Source of the DNA: Methylophaga sp. OBS3
GTDB lineage: Bacteria > Pseudomonadota > Gammaproteobacteria > Nitrosococcales > Methylophagaceae
Length of the DNA: 64,000 bases
Direction: 5' to 3'
Assembly (NCBI RefSeq): GCF_026319325.1
Contig: NZ_JAPDMU010000002.1
Coordinates: forward strand, 248,001-312,000
This document shows positions 18,923-27,517 of this stretch, one piece after another. Numbering within the stretch: the first letter of the stretch is position 1; each line of letters starts with the position of its first letter. Under the pieces are notes generated by a model. The model did no database searches. It was not told where the DNA came from and worked only from the letters and a program-made list of their open reading frames with translations. A program made the translations under genes and the position numbers.

Positions 18923-19312
18923 ATCGATACGCATTGTGTTGACGCTAGCCATGTTTATGGCGAGTTATGTGTTGTGTTGGTTGTTACTGTTGATATCTAG
19001 CTTGGGTGTTTTGGGTGGCGCTGCAAATTTGATGGCCTTAATCGTGGCTTTATGTGTGGCATCTCGTATTTGGCCTAAAACACAGACATGGCCACAGTCT
19101 TTGCTCGGTTGGACATTAGCCGGTAGTTTGTTACTGGGTTTAATCGGATTTGTAGCTGGGTATTTTGGCCCAATGTTATTGGCACCAGATGCGCCACAAG
19201 GGCCATTACTAGGTGTTTTTGTAACGGGACCAATGTCTTTGGTTTAGGTGGCATTATCGGCTTGTTAATAGGCTTTAGACGCCGCTATCGATTAACCGTT
19301 GAGGAAGTGTAA
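18912..19312 (+). pseudogene. Small membrane protein gene with a -1 frameshift
   Basis: The frame from 18912 encodes three to four membrane helices but stops at 19245-19247 after GPMSLV. Moving back one base in the T-run near 19238 restores an open frame (FGLGGIIGLLIGFRRRYR and VEEV) to a TAA at 19310-19312. That TAA overlaps the ATG of the next gene (TAATG), as expected for the true coupled end. The gene therefore looks like one protein of about 133 aa carrying a one-base loss. A sequencing error or programmed slippage are alternatives. Family and function are unknown. Confidence 0.6.
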
Positions 19313-19521
19313 TGGGTGAGGCAATCGGTGGATTAGGGATCATCTGGATCCTGTTTTTACTTATTTTAGGTGTGCTGTGGTTTTTGTTGCCTTTTGCTAT
19401 CTTTGGTACCAAAGACAGATTGCGGGATTTAATCGAAGAGAGTCGCCGTGGAAACCAAGAACTTGCGGCGATTCGTAAGCAACTCAGCGATATTCAACAA
19501 TCTTTAAAAGATAAAAACTGA
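19312..19521 (+). CDS. Small membrane protein with coiled-coil tail
   Basis: This 69-aa protein has one or two hydrophobic segments (about 5-34) followed by a charged helical tail (TKDRLRDLIEESRRGNQE...) that probably forms a coiled coil. The ATG overlaps the TAA of the restored upstream frame, and GAGGAAG lies 6 bp upstream. It probably functions with the upstream membrane protein. Family not recognised. Confidence 0.65.
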   Translation: MGEAIGGLGIIWILFLLILGVLWFLLPFAIFGTKDRLRDLIEESRRGNQELAAIRKQLSDIQQSLKDKN

Positions 19522-19615
19522 TTTTCTATCCTTTGTGATACAAATGCGCCTGATAGTGAGTTAAACCCCCAGCGTGTTTACGCTAAGCGCAGTGACTGTT
19601 TCTGGAGTTAACGTT

Positions 19616-20017
19616 ATGCCAAGTTTGTTTGTGGTGCTGTTTATCGTGTCATTGATCCCGATTACATTGGCCGTAATAGGGGGCGTTTTAAGACTTAAGC
19701 AGTTTGGTAAGTTTGATAATCACCACCCAAGACAACAACAGGCACAAATGACTGGTTTAGCCGCGCGTATTTATGGCGCTCAGCAAAATGCTTGGGAAGC
19801 ATTGGTTTTTTATTCCGTTGCTTGCATGTTGGCGTTCTTTTCCAGCATCGATCTGTATTCGCTTGGTTATGCCGCCGTACTGTTTTTATGCTGCCGTTTA
19901 TTACACCCAATTTTTTACGCTTTAAATCAACCAACTTACCGTTCTTTGGTGTTTTTGGTTGGCTGGTTAGCCAACCTTTACATCGTGGTGAAATCGTTTT
20001 TGTCGATAAGTATTTAG
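19616..20017 (+). CDS. MAPEG-family membrane protein
   Basis: This 133-aa protein has four membrane helices and looks like a bacterial MAPEG-family (eicosanoid/glutathione metabolism) protein. RIYGAQQNAWEALVFYSVACMLAF is close to the family signature, and the final helix follows the pattern LLHPIFYALNQ. I chose the ATG at 19616 because GGAG lies 8 bp upstream. A GTG extension to 19574 has no ribosome site. The substrate is unknown. Confidence 0.8.
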   Translation: MPSLFVVLFIVSLIPITLAVIGGVLRLKQFGKFDNHHPRQQQAQMTGLAARIYGAQQNAWEALVFYSVACMLAFFSSIDLYSLGYAAVLFLCCRLLHPIFYALNQPTYRSLVFLVGWLANLYIVVKSFLSISI

Positions 20018-20055
20018 CTTGATGCGTTAGATCATTTAGGGGATAAACAAAGTGC

Positions 20056-20298
20056 TTATGGTTTGTATTGGGTCGGGCAATAAGCACGACTCACAGCTGG
20101 GTCTCTTAATTGACGATGTTTGGTTTTTCGACCACTGACACGAGCACGCCAGACTTTAAATGAGCCAGATTTTAACTCTCGGCGCATCAGTGCGATGGTT
20201 GCTGCTTCATTGAGCCCAAACAACTGTTCAATGGCTTCAAATGGCGTGCGATCCTCCCAAGCCATCTCAATTATTCGATCAATATCACCCAAATTCAT
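20056..20298 (-). CDS. DUF2805/TIGR03643-like small protein
   Basis: This 80-aa basic cytoplasmic protein looks like the TIGR03643/DUF2805 family, with IIEMAWEDRTPFEAIEQLFGL and the VWRARVSGRKTKH segment. The first half looks like a helix-turn-helix. Its ATG overlaps the RND pump stop (TGATG), so it is translationally coupled to the pump. Function unknown. Confidence 0.75.
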   Translation of the reverse strand: MNLGDIDRIIEMAWEDRTPFEAIEQLFGLNEAATIALMRRELKSGSFKVWRARVSGRKTKHRQLRDPAVSRAYCPTQYKP

Positions 20299-23200
20299 CA
20301 GCTAATTGCCTTTTCCCGACCTCGTTTGGTCAGCGATAGAACATAAATCAGCAGGCAGGGTAAGAAGGTCAATGTAATGATCATCGATACAAAAATACCG
20401 ACAAGCACGACAATACCAACGCCGCGATAGAGTTCAGTACCCGCTCCCGGGATAAACACAAGAGGTGCTAGTCCAAAGATGGTGGTTAATGTCGACATCA
20501 AAATTGGACGAAGACGTGTCGCTACGGCCTGGTTCACGGCTTCATGAATGGTAATACCAGCATTCATTAAATTACGTCTTGCTTGTTCAACAATCAGTAT
20601 CGGGTTGTTAACTACCGTACCTAACAAGATGACAAAACCGAGCATGGTAATCATGTCGAAAGCTTGGATAATCGGCGGCAATCCAAACAACCCAAGCAAT
20701 GGGCCAGCATTATTAATGCCGACCAGTCCGACAATACTGGCTGCAATGCCTAACGGCACCGTGGCTAAAATTATTAGCGGGTAACCCCAGTGCGAGAAAA
20801 TAGCGACCAACAGCAGATAGATCAGAACGACCGCCACCATTAAGTTTTCAGATAAAGATTCTCGCGTGGCATCTAACTGATCTGACGCGCCAGAAATACT
20901 TAAGCTAACGCCTTTTGCTATTTCCCCCTCACTTTGCATAGCAGGGATCATCTCATCACGGACTTTATTCACAGCAGTTTCTAATGCCACATCTCGAGGC
21001 GGAATAATCAACAGCGTGACCGTACGTCGACCATCGATACGACGAAGATTGTCACTATCGATGGTTTCCACTAGATCGGCGAGTGCATTTAAAGGCAGAA
21101 CATTTTGGTTTGGTGTAGTAACAGAAAGTGTTGCCAGTCCGGCTAAGTCTTGTTGTTGACCGGCACGGCTGTATAAAAAGATATCAACCTTGTCGTCATC
21201 AATAAAAAACTCATCGACAAACGCACCATCACTGAGCGCTGCAACGGAAAAACCAAAATCATCAGCGGTAAAACCAACTTCCGCTAAACGGTGCCAGCGA
21301 GGGCGAATTTCGATCAGCGGTTGATCCAGTGATAAAGAGGCTGGAATAGAATCAATTTGTGGGTTTTCAAATAAAGACTCAGCTCGGGCAAATGCATTTG
21401 ATGCCGTCGAATACAGATCAGTCATATCTGGACCTGAAATATCGAGGTTAACCGCTCGGGTACCACCTTGATTACTAGAAATAATCGAGCCCCTACTCGA
21501 AAAGGCGCGCATACCCGGGTAGCTTTCAAACAACTCGGTAAGTTTGTCCATCATCTCATCTATATCAGATGAAAGCTTCGGCTCACTTAAAACTCGGATA
21601 CCTGTTGGTGACACCCGAACAAAATAGTAAGAAATCGCTGGAATAGGCGCTTCGCCACGATGAAATGCCTCAGGTTCGGCTTTTCTCGCGGCGGACAATA
21701 CATCATTAATTTCCCGGCCAATTTTTAACATTTCCGTTAAGTTGGTGCCGGGTGGTGGTGTCATGCTGGTAAAGGCTTTGGGTTCTTCACCTTCAGGTAA
21801 GTATTCTGCTGGCGGCATCAAATACCAAGCGGCAACCACGGTTACAGAAAACATAAAGACGATGGTGATGATACGGCGTAAATTGCCAGCCGTTAACCAG
21901 CTTATACTTTTGAGCATCAAACCTGGCTTATGCAAATCATCTAGGCTCTTACTATTGCCACTGCCTAAACCAAAACGAGCACAAGCAGCAGGTACCACAG
22001 CCACAGCAAATAACATTGATCCCAAAATCGCGATAGAAATAGCGATGGCAATATCGGAATACAGTTGACCGGCTTCTTCTTGCACCAGTAATACCGGTAA
22101 GAATACCAACACCGTTGTTAAGCTTGAGGCTAAAACTGCGGTCCAAACTTCGCGAACACCTGTGATGGCCGCCTCAATACGATCTAATCCACGTCGCCTT
22201 GCTTGTTCAATACTTTCGAGCACCACGATGGTGTTATCTACCGTCATACCGATGGCAAAAGCGATACCGGCCAGAGAAATAACATTGATCGTACGTTCAA
22301 AAACCAATAACCCTAAAAAGGCTGCGATAACGCAAACCGGCATACCCATTAGGCCGATCAATGTGCCACGAGCAGTGCGCAAGAAAGCAAACAAAATCAG
22401 GGTGGCGAGTAGGGCGCCTAACAGAAGGTTTTGCGAAACGTTGAGAATGGATGATTCGACATAACGCACATCATCACTTAATAGGGTGATCTCCAGCCCA
22501 TTCGGGTGAAGCAAGTCTTCACGCATGGTTTCGACGACTTGCAACATCTCATATTTGATATCAATAACGTTGGAGCCAGACTCACGTTTAACAGCTAAGT
22601 TTAACGCGCGCTCATCATTGATAATGGCTTGCTCGCGTGACTCAAAGTGATCAAGCCTTACGGTCGCAACGTCTTTCAGCAAAATATCCGTGCCATTGCG
22701 GTGTGCCAGAATCATATTTTCTAATTCAGCTACCGAGTCAAAGCGACCAACTGTTCTCAGTAAATATCGCCGTGAACCATCATCAATATCACCGGCTGAG
22801 GTATCACTATTTCGGGCACGAATGGCATCTCGAACTTCGGTGAGGTGAATACCTCGTTGCGCCAACTTAGCGGCATCAACAAACACCTGCATTTGTCTTT
22901 CTGCGCCACCGCGTAATTGAACTTCTGATACCCCGCTGACACGCTCCATTTGGGTTCGGACATTGTCATCAACAAAGTCGGTGATCATGTCTAAGTCGAG
23001 ATTTAATGGGTTACCCGGCAGTGGTGTTATCGCAAAGTAAAGGAAGGCATTTTCTGAAAATGAACTGCTGCGAATGCTTGGTTGGTCAACATTTTCAGGG
23101 TAACTCGGCACCTGACTCAATGCATTAGAGACCTCAATCAGAATCTCATTGATATCAACACCAAAAGGAAACTCGAGCTCAATAACGGCGTAGCTGGTTT

Positions 23201-23447
23201 CTGCGATGGATTCCATCCGTCTTAGATTTGGAATATTTCTAAGATACCGCTCTTGTTCGATGAGAATTTCTTTCTCAATATCTTGTGGTGTAGCGCCCGG
23301 CCATTGTGTGACCACACTAACCATCCGGGTGTCTAAATCGGGGATCATTTGCACCGGGATAAGTCGAGCGGCAGCGATCCCTAAAACACAGATAATAAGA
23401 ACGATAACGGTTAATAATTTGCCGTTGCGGATTGGCGCTTCAAGCAT
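20298..23447 (-). CDS. RND efflux transporter, inner-membrane pump
   Basis: This 1049-aa AcrB-like resistance-nodulation-division permease uses proton motive force to expel substrates. It has the expected plan: helix 1, a large periplasmic loop, helices 2-7, a second loop and helices 8-12. The signature GMTVDNTIVVLESIEQ lies after helix 4 and carries the proton-relay acidic residues. The second-half equivalent reads LLGTVVNNPILIVEQAR. The adaptor gene is upstream and no outer-membrane partner is adjacent. The substrate cannot be assigned, and there is no local regulator. Confidence 0.92.
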   Translation of the reverse strand: MLEAPIRNGKLLTVIVLIICVLGIAAARLIPVQMIPDLDTRMVSVVTQWPGATPQDIEKEILIEQERYLRNIPNLRRMESIAETSYAVIELEFPFGVDINEILIEVSNALSQVPSYPENVDQPSIRSSSFSENAFLYFAITPLPGNPLNLDLDMITDFVDDNVRTQMERVSGVSEVQLRGGAERQMQVFVDAAKLAQRGIHLTEVRDAIRARNSDTSAGDIDDGSRRYLLRTVGRFDSVAELENMILAHRNGTDILLKDVATVRLDHFESREQAIINDERALNLAVKRESGSNVIDIKYEMLQVVETMREDLLHPNGLEITLLSDDVRYVESSILNVSQNLLLGALLATLILFAFLRTARGTLIGLMGMPVCVIAAFLGLLVFERTINVISLAGIAFAIGMTVDNTIVVLESIEQARRRGLDRIEAAITGVREVWTAVLASSLTTVLVFLPVLLVQEEAGQLYSDIAIAISIAILGSMLFAVAVVPAACARFGLGSGNSKSLDDLHKPGLMLKSISWLTAGNLRRIITIVFMFSVTVVAAWYLMPPAEYLPEGEEPKAFTSMTPPPGTNLTEMLKIGREINDVLSAARKAEPEAFHRGEAPIPAISYYFVRVSPTGIRVLSEPKLSSDIDEMMDKLTELFESYPGMRAFSSRGSIISSNQGGTRAVNLDISGPDMTDLYSTASNAFARAESLFENPQIDSIPASLSLDQPLIEIRPRWHRLAEVGFTADDFGFSVAALSDGAFVDEFFIDDDKVDIFLYSRAGQQQDLAGLATLSVTTPNQNVLPLNALADLVETIDSDNLRRIDGRRTVTLLIIPPRDVALETAVNKVRDEMIPAMQSEGEIAKGVSLSISGASDQLDATRESLSENLMVAVVLIYLLLVAIFSHWGYPLIILATVPLGIAASIVGLVGINNAGPLLGLFGLPPIIQAFDMITMLGFVILLGTVVNNPILIVEQARRNLMNAGITIHEAVNQAVATRLRPILMSTLTTIFGLAPLVFIPGAGTELYRGVGIVVLVGIFVSMIITLTFLPCLLIYVLSLTKRGREKAIS

Positions 23448-23458
23448 GAGCGGTGTCC

Positions 23459-24547
23459 TTATTCCCGATCTTCAACAATACGAACGGTGACACCATTCTG
23501 TAGCACTTCATTACCACGTAAAACCACACGATCCTGTTGTGTAATACCGGTAGTGATAATGGCGGTACGATTATCTTCTTGGCTGACTTTGACGTGTTTA
23601 CGAACAGCTTTATTATCTTCATCAATCACAAAAACACTGCGTCCGCCATCAGGGTGCCTAAACACAGCATCACGCGGGATTGATAAACCGGGTAGCGCGC
23701 CGCGTTGCAGTTTAATCTCAGCAGTTGCCGAGGTGCCAGGTAATAACGCAGCCTCGTTTTCGTCCAAAAGAATACGCACTAAAAAGGATCTGGCTTGGGC
23801 ATTACTAACCGGTACTAAGGCGGCAATTTTGCCGGTTAGTTGCTCGCCTGGACGCGCATCGGGAAAAACGGTAACGGTACTGCCTTCACGAATACTAGAA
23901 AACTGCTCTTGTGGTGCATTAACATCAAGGCGAACCCTGTCTACAGCAACCAATTCCAGCACTTGATCACCACGGTTAACCCATTCACCCGCTTCAGTCA
24001 TTTTGGCACTAATGACACCATTAAACGGTGCCGGTAAAACATGGCGGCGTAACTCTTCAGCTCGAGTGTTTTCATTGGCTTTGGCTGCGGCAAATGCTGC
24101 TTCAGCAAGTGCTAAGTTAGCTTCACGGTTAGCAAGCTCTGTTGCTGAAATATAATTTTCACCACGTAAACGCTGTGCTTCTTGGACTAATCGTCGGGCT
24201 TCTAACACGCTGGCATCAGCTTCTCGGGTAGATGCTTTAGCTTGCTTAAGTTGTTGTTCGCTAATAGCGGGATCTAAACGGAGTAAAACATCGCCTTGTT
24301 TCACTTCATAGCCTGCATCAACTAACACCTCTTTCACCAACCCATCCATTCTTGGCGACAACATAGCTTGTTTTTCTGCGGTGAGAGAACCAGATAAGGT
24401 TAACGTTTCGGATAGGTCTGCAATAACCGGTGTCACTACCGTAACCGGTGGGGTTTCAGCACGGGTTAACGGGGATGTCAGGAGCATTAATAAGCCAATC
24501 CCTGACAGCCAAATAGATACTTTTGGCATATGTGTCACTTTAATCAT
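23459..24547 (-). CDS. RND efflux periplasmic adaptor (HlyD family)
   Basis: This 362-aa membrane-fusion protein links the pump to an outer-membrane channel. It has an N-terminal hydrophobic signal (about 10-30) with no clear lipobox and a split lipoyl domain around LSPRMDGLVKEVLVDAGYEVKQG. An alpha-hairpin (about 95-155) and beta-barrel domains follow. AGGA lies 4 bp before the ATG at 24547; an in-frame ATG at 24529 is possible. The pump gene follows after 11 bp, forming one operon with the DUF2805-like gene. Confidence 0.9.
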   Translation of the reverse strand: MIKVTHMPKVSIWLSGIGLLMLLTSPLTRAETPPVTVVTPVIADLSETLTLSGSLTAEKQAMLSPRMDGLVKEVLVDAGYEVKQGDVLLRLDPAISEQQLKQAKASTREADASVLEARRLVQEAQRLRGENYISATELANREANLALAEAAFAAAKANENTRAEELRRHVLPAPFNGVISAKMTEAGEWVNRGDQVLELVAVDRVRLDVNAPQEQFSSIREGSTVTVFPDARPGEQLTGKIAALVPVSNAQARSFLVRILLDENEAALLPGTSATAEIKLQRGALPGLSIPRDAVFRHPDGGRSVFVIDEDNKAVRKHVKVSQEDNRTAIITTGITQQDRVVLRGNEVLQNGVTVRIVEDRE

Positions 24548-24684
24548 GATGTCCTGACATTTTGAAATACCCTGTAGTGAGCAATTACAGGTGCTTTAAG
24601 TTCCCAATCGATGCTAACACAGGAAGATTACCTATACGCAGATGGAATTGTGTCAAAATGCGGGTTATAAAGTTTTGAGGAAAC

Positions 24685-25767
24685 ATGATGACAATTAGGG
24701 CTTTATTTAAGAACTGGGCCGCACATTACTTATCAGACGAAGAGGGGGTGATTCTCCTTGTTGTTTTGATACTTGGCTTTGCTGTTGTGATTTTACTTGG
24801 CGGCATGTTGGCACCATTCTTAACCGCGCTGGTACTCGCATTTATGCTGCAAGGCGTCATTAACATGCTCACCAGGCGAAAAGTACCTGAATGGCTGGCA
24901 GTCACTATTGTTTACCTTGGATTTATTGGTGCCATGTTGTCGATGGCATTCATTCTCTTGCCCTTACTTTGGGATCAGTTGGTGAATTTGGTACAGGAGC
25001 TTCCACGAATGCTATCGAGCGGGCAGCTATGGTTAGATGGTATTCAGGCCAAGTATCCAAACCTCATTACCCCAGATCAATTACAAAACTGGATCAGTGC
25101 TGCAGGAAGAGAGTTATCTCAGTTTGGACATCGTATTTTGACAAGCTCACTGTCATCGTTAGGTAACTTGGTCGGCTTAATCGTCTATTTGGTTTTAGTG
25201 CCAATTTTAGTCTTCTTTTTGTTGAAAGATCGTCAACAATTAACCGATTTTGCGTTATCGCTGTTACCGGAAAAACGTGGTTTGATGACCCGTGTCTGGC
25301 ATGAAATGGATGGCCAAATCGCTAACTATATTCGAGGTAAAACTATCGAAATTTTAATCGTCGGCATTATTGCTTACGTTATTTTTGCCGCCTTTGGTTT
25401 GCCTTATTCAGCATTGTTGGCGGTAATTGTGGGCATGTCAGTTTTGATTCCATTCATTGGCGCTGCGGTTGCCACCATTCCTGTTGCAGCAGTAGCTGGC
25501 TTTCATTTTGGTATGACCGAACAATTTGGCTATGTGCTTTTAGCTTACGGGATTTTGCAGGCATTAGACGGTAATGTGTTGGTGCCATTGTTGTTTTCTG
25601 AAGCAGTAAATCTTCACCCGGTTTCTATTATCTTGGCGGTGTTATTTTTTGGCGGAATATGGGGTGTTTGGGGCGTATTTTTTGCCATTCCTCTGGCGAC
25701 TCTGATTAAAGCCTTGGTATTTGCTTGGCCCCGGGGAATGAAACATCAGCCCGTCACCGAGGAATAA
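24685..25767 (+). CDS. perM: AI-2E family transporter (PerM-like)
   Basis: This 360-aa protein has about eight membrane helices and belongs to the AI-2E/PerM/UPF0118 family. The conserved C-terminal stretch ALLAVIVGMSVLIPFIGA and the segment LDGNVLVPLLFSEAVNLHP are diagnostic. Substrates vary in this family (sodium/proton exchange or autoinducer export), so function is not fixed. GAGG precedes the ATG. It is divergent from the RND operon. Confidence 0.88.
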   Translation: MMTIRALFKNWAAHYLSDEEGVILLVVLILGFAVVILLGGMLAPFLTALVLAFMLQGVINMLTRRKVPEWLAVTIVYLGFIGAMLSMAFILLPLLWDQLVNLVQELPRMLSSGQLWLDGIQAKYPNLITPDQLQNWISAAGRELSQFGHRILTSSLSSLGNLVGLIVYLVLVPILVFFLLKDRQQLTDFALSLLPEKRGLMTRVWHEMDGQIANYIRGKTIEILIVGIIAYVIFAAFGLPYSALLAVIVGMSVLIPFIGAAVATIPVAAVAGFHFGMTEQFGYVLLAYGILQALDGNVLVPLLFSEAVNLHPVSIILAVLFFGGIWGVWGVFFAIPLATLIKALVFAWPRGMKHQPVTEE

Positions 25768-25966
25768 TCTCCCTATTTTGTTTTGATAGACGGAAAATAG
25801 CCGCGATATTGATTTAGATTAAGGTCGAGATACTTTTGGTTATTTAGCATGCTTTAAAACTTTTTCTAAAAGTATGTGTCACTTAAAAGTAGCGAAATCA
25901 ATATATTGTGATAATAAGATTTAGTTTTTTGCAGTAATTTCACGAAAGTTAATAACTGGAGGATTT

Positions 25967-26392
25967 ATGTTTAAGCAAAACGCAATTCTAGCCATGGGTA
26001 TGGCCGGTGCACTGTTAACAGCACCAATGGCAATGGCTGAAACGCACACAGTGACAGCTCAAGGCATGGCCTTTCAGCCGCTAGTCATCAAAATTGCACC
26101 AGGTGATACGGTTTCTTGGGAAAACATGAGTACCCACAACGTTGAAATGATAGACGGCCTTATTCCAGAAGGCACGGACGCTTTCGTTTCCAAAATGAGC
26201 GAAGATTTCCAGCACACCTTTGAGCAAGAAGGTATTTACGTTTACAAATGTACTCCACACATCGGTGCAGGTATGGGCGGCGCCGTAATCGTTGGTGAAC
26301 CTACTAACCTTGACGCTGTTAAGTCTCAGGATGTTAAAGGTGGTTTGAAACGTGTTGCTGATAAAGCAATCAAAGAAGCTGAAGCAATGTAA
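25967..26392 (+). CDS. Pseudoazurin-like blue copper protein
   Basis: This 141-aa secreted cupredoxin carries electrons in the periplasm. A signal peptide ends at AMA/ET near residue 24. The type 1 copper ligands are visible as His in STHNVE, then Cys, His and Met in KCTPHIGAGMGG. The C-terminal helical tail ends KRVADKAIKEAEAM, as in pseudoazurins. TGGAGG precedes the ATG. It is monocistronic, with a strong terminator following. It may serve methanol or amine dehydrogenation or denitrification (inference). A membrane-tethered paralogue lies at 31462-32283. Confidence 0.9.
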   Translation: MFKQNAILAMGMAGALLTAPMAMAETHTVTAQGMAFQPLVIKIAPGDTVSWENMSTHNVEMIDGLIPEGTDAFVSKMSEDFQHTFEQEGIYVYKCTPHIGAGMGGAVIVGEPTNLDAVKSQDVKGGLKRVADKAIKEAEAM

Positions 26393-26420
26393 GCAGTTAC
26401 TATCTAATTTAGTTTCATCA

Positions 26421-26449
26421 AAACGGTCGCTATTGCGGCCGTTTTTGTT
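26421..26449 (+). terminator. Intrinsic terminator of the pseudoazurin gene
   Basis: AAACGGTCGC (26421-26430) pairs with GCGGCCGTTT (26435-26444), a 10-bp stem with one G-U pair and a 4-nt loop, followed by a T-run. Confidence 0.9.
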
Positions 26450-26534
26450 TTGGGTATCCCACTTAAAAGCACTTCATTTAAAGATTACGTGTGATACCAT
26501 TTGATAATGTTTCTCATTTAGATTAAGGGGCGTT

Positions 26535-26912
26535 ATGAAGTTCATTCATTCTGTGGCGGCAGCCATTTTAAGCTTTGGTGTAGTCACGCTAAGTTATGCA
26601 GATCCGGTTGAACATTTCCAGGGTAAACCTGCTGAGAACTTAGCAGAAGCTGTTAATAACTTTAATGCAGGCAATCAGCGTCTTGCGAAGTTAATGGATA
26701 AAGAATCGTTAACAGCGGCAGATGTCGCGGCGATTCATAAACTGACCTATACGCTTGAGAATGCCTTGGCAAAGATTAATGCCGATTTAGATCAATTAGC
26801 CGTGACATTAGAAGCAATTCATTTGGGTTCTGAAGAGGGTGATGTGGAAAAAGTAAGTGTCGAGACAACAAAGTACTTAGCAGTCACCAATGATTTGTCA
26901 GGACTAAAATAA
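26535..26912 (+). CDS. Small exported protein (DUF6746-like)
   Basis: This 125-aa protein has a signal peptide ending at SYA/DP near residue 22. The mature part is helical and starts with VEHFQGKPAENLAEA, which recalls the DUF6746 family, a tentative memory-based match. The periplasmic role is unknown. AAGGGG lies 5 bp before the ATG. It is followed after 61 bp by another small exported protein, with a hairpin between them. Confidence 0.75.
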   Translation: MKFIHSVAAAILSFGVVTLSYADPVEHFQGKPAENLAEAVNNFNAGNQRLAKLMDKESLTAADVAAIHKLTYTLENALAKINADLDQLAVTLEAIHLGSEEGDVEKVSVETTKYLAVTNDLSGLK

Positions 26913-26937
26913 AAGGAACTGACAAAAGTTATCACCT

Positions 26938-26972
26938 GTCATAGCCTCAAATCAGATGTTTGAGGTTATGAC
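26938..26972 (+). promoter_or_regulatory. Hairpin masking the ribosome site of the next gene
   Basis: Bases 26938-26951 pair with 26959-26972 across a 7-nt loop, giving a 14-bp stem with a single G-U pair. The right arm contains GAGG (26962-26965), the only plausible ribosome site for the ATG at 26974. No T-run follows, so it is not a normal terminator. It should repress translation unless melted or bound. Existence of the dyad is seen directly; the control role is inference. Confidence 0.7.
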
Positions 26973-26973
26973 G

Positions 26974-27333
26974 ATGAAATTAATGGTTTTAACATCACTG
27001 TTGGCTTTTTCGAGCGTGGTTTTATCGGATGCTGTTACCGATGAACAGGGCATCGAGAATTATCAACAATGCATGTTTAGTGAATCAGTACAGAAAAAAT
27101 TAGCCGATAGTGATGAGCCAATTAGTACCTATTGCACAATCCGCTATTTTGATACGGCGCCAACAGCGTTTCAGGCCAATGTATTACTCAACAATCTTGA
27201 AGACATGAAAGCGCAAGATCCCAAGTTTAAAGCCTTTTATGACAAAGTCAGGGAAAGTGGTAACAATGATATTTATACCGACAGACAAATTGTGTTGATG
27301 TATATCGATAAGCGAGAAGTACAAAAAGATTGA
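26974..27333 (+). CDS. Small secreted protein, unknown function
   Basis: This 119-aa protein starts MKLMVLTSLLAFSS with a signal peptide ending near SDA. The mature part holds two cysteines about 22 residues apart (QQCMFSE and YCTIRYF) that may form a disulfide. No family was recognised. I chose ATG 26974 because GAGG sits 8 bp before it; the upstream ATG at 26956 lies in the loop of the hairpin at 26938-26972 and has no ribosome site. A terminator follows at 27364. Confidence 0.65.
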   Translation: MKLMVLTSLLAFSSVVLSDAVTDEQGIENYQQCMFSESVQKKLADSDEPISTYCTIRYFDTAPTAFQANVLLNNLEDMKAQDPKFKAFYDKVRESGNNDIYTDRQIVLMYIDKREVQKD

Positions 27334-27363
27334 GAAGGCTAAATCACAAGATATTCTGACGAG

Positions 27364-27387
27364 ACCACGCTTGGGCGTGGTTTTTTT
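27364..27387 (+). terminator. Intrinsic terminator
   Basis: ACCACGC (27364-27370) pairs with GCGTGGT (27375-27381) across a 4-nt loop and merges into seven Ts on the plus strand. It terminates the small secreted protein gene. Confidence 0.9.
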
Positions 27388-27391
27388 GGAC

Positions 27392-27419
27392 AAAAAAAAG
27401 CCCGTTACAGAACGGGCTT
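27392..27419 (-). terminator. Intrinsic terminator of the TonB receptor gene
   Basis: AAGCCCGTT (27398-27406) pairs with AACGGGCTT (27411-27419) across a 4-nt loop. A run of A on the plus strand (27392-27399) gives the U-tract on the minus strand. It ends transcripts coming from the receptor gene. Confidence 0.9.
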
Positions 27420-27430
27420 GCGGTAAAAAG

Positions 27431-27492
27431 GGAATGCAACCGGTGGTTCTGGGAGAGACCACCGGAGGTCATCAAAAAATTAATGGCATTCC
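27431..27492 (-). other. Structured 3' region of the TonB receptor transcript
   Basis: Two nested inverted repeats lie between the receptor stop (27518) and its terminator. The inner pair is CCGGTGGT (27440-27447) with ACCACCGG (27458-27465). The outer pair is GGAATGC (27431-27437) with GCATTCC (27486-27492). With the terminator this makes about 100 nt of folded RNA. It may be a 3'-UTR-derived small RNA or a stability element (inference). Confidence 0.45.
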
Positions 27493-27517
27493 ATTCTCCG
27501 TCAATTCAGTACAACTT

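Noticed and set aside
26956-26974. ATG 26956 as the start of the small secreted protein
   Set aside because: It lies in the loop of the hairpin and has no ribosome site; it would also put extra residues before a normal signal peptide.
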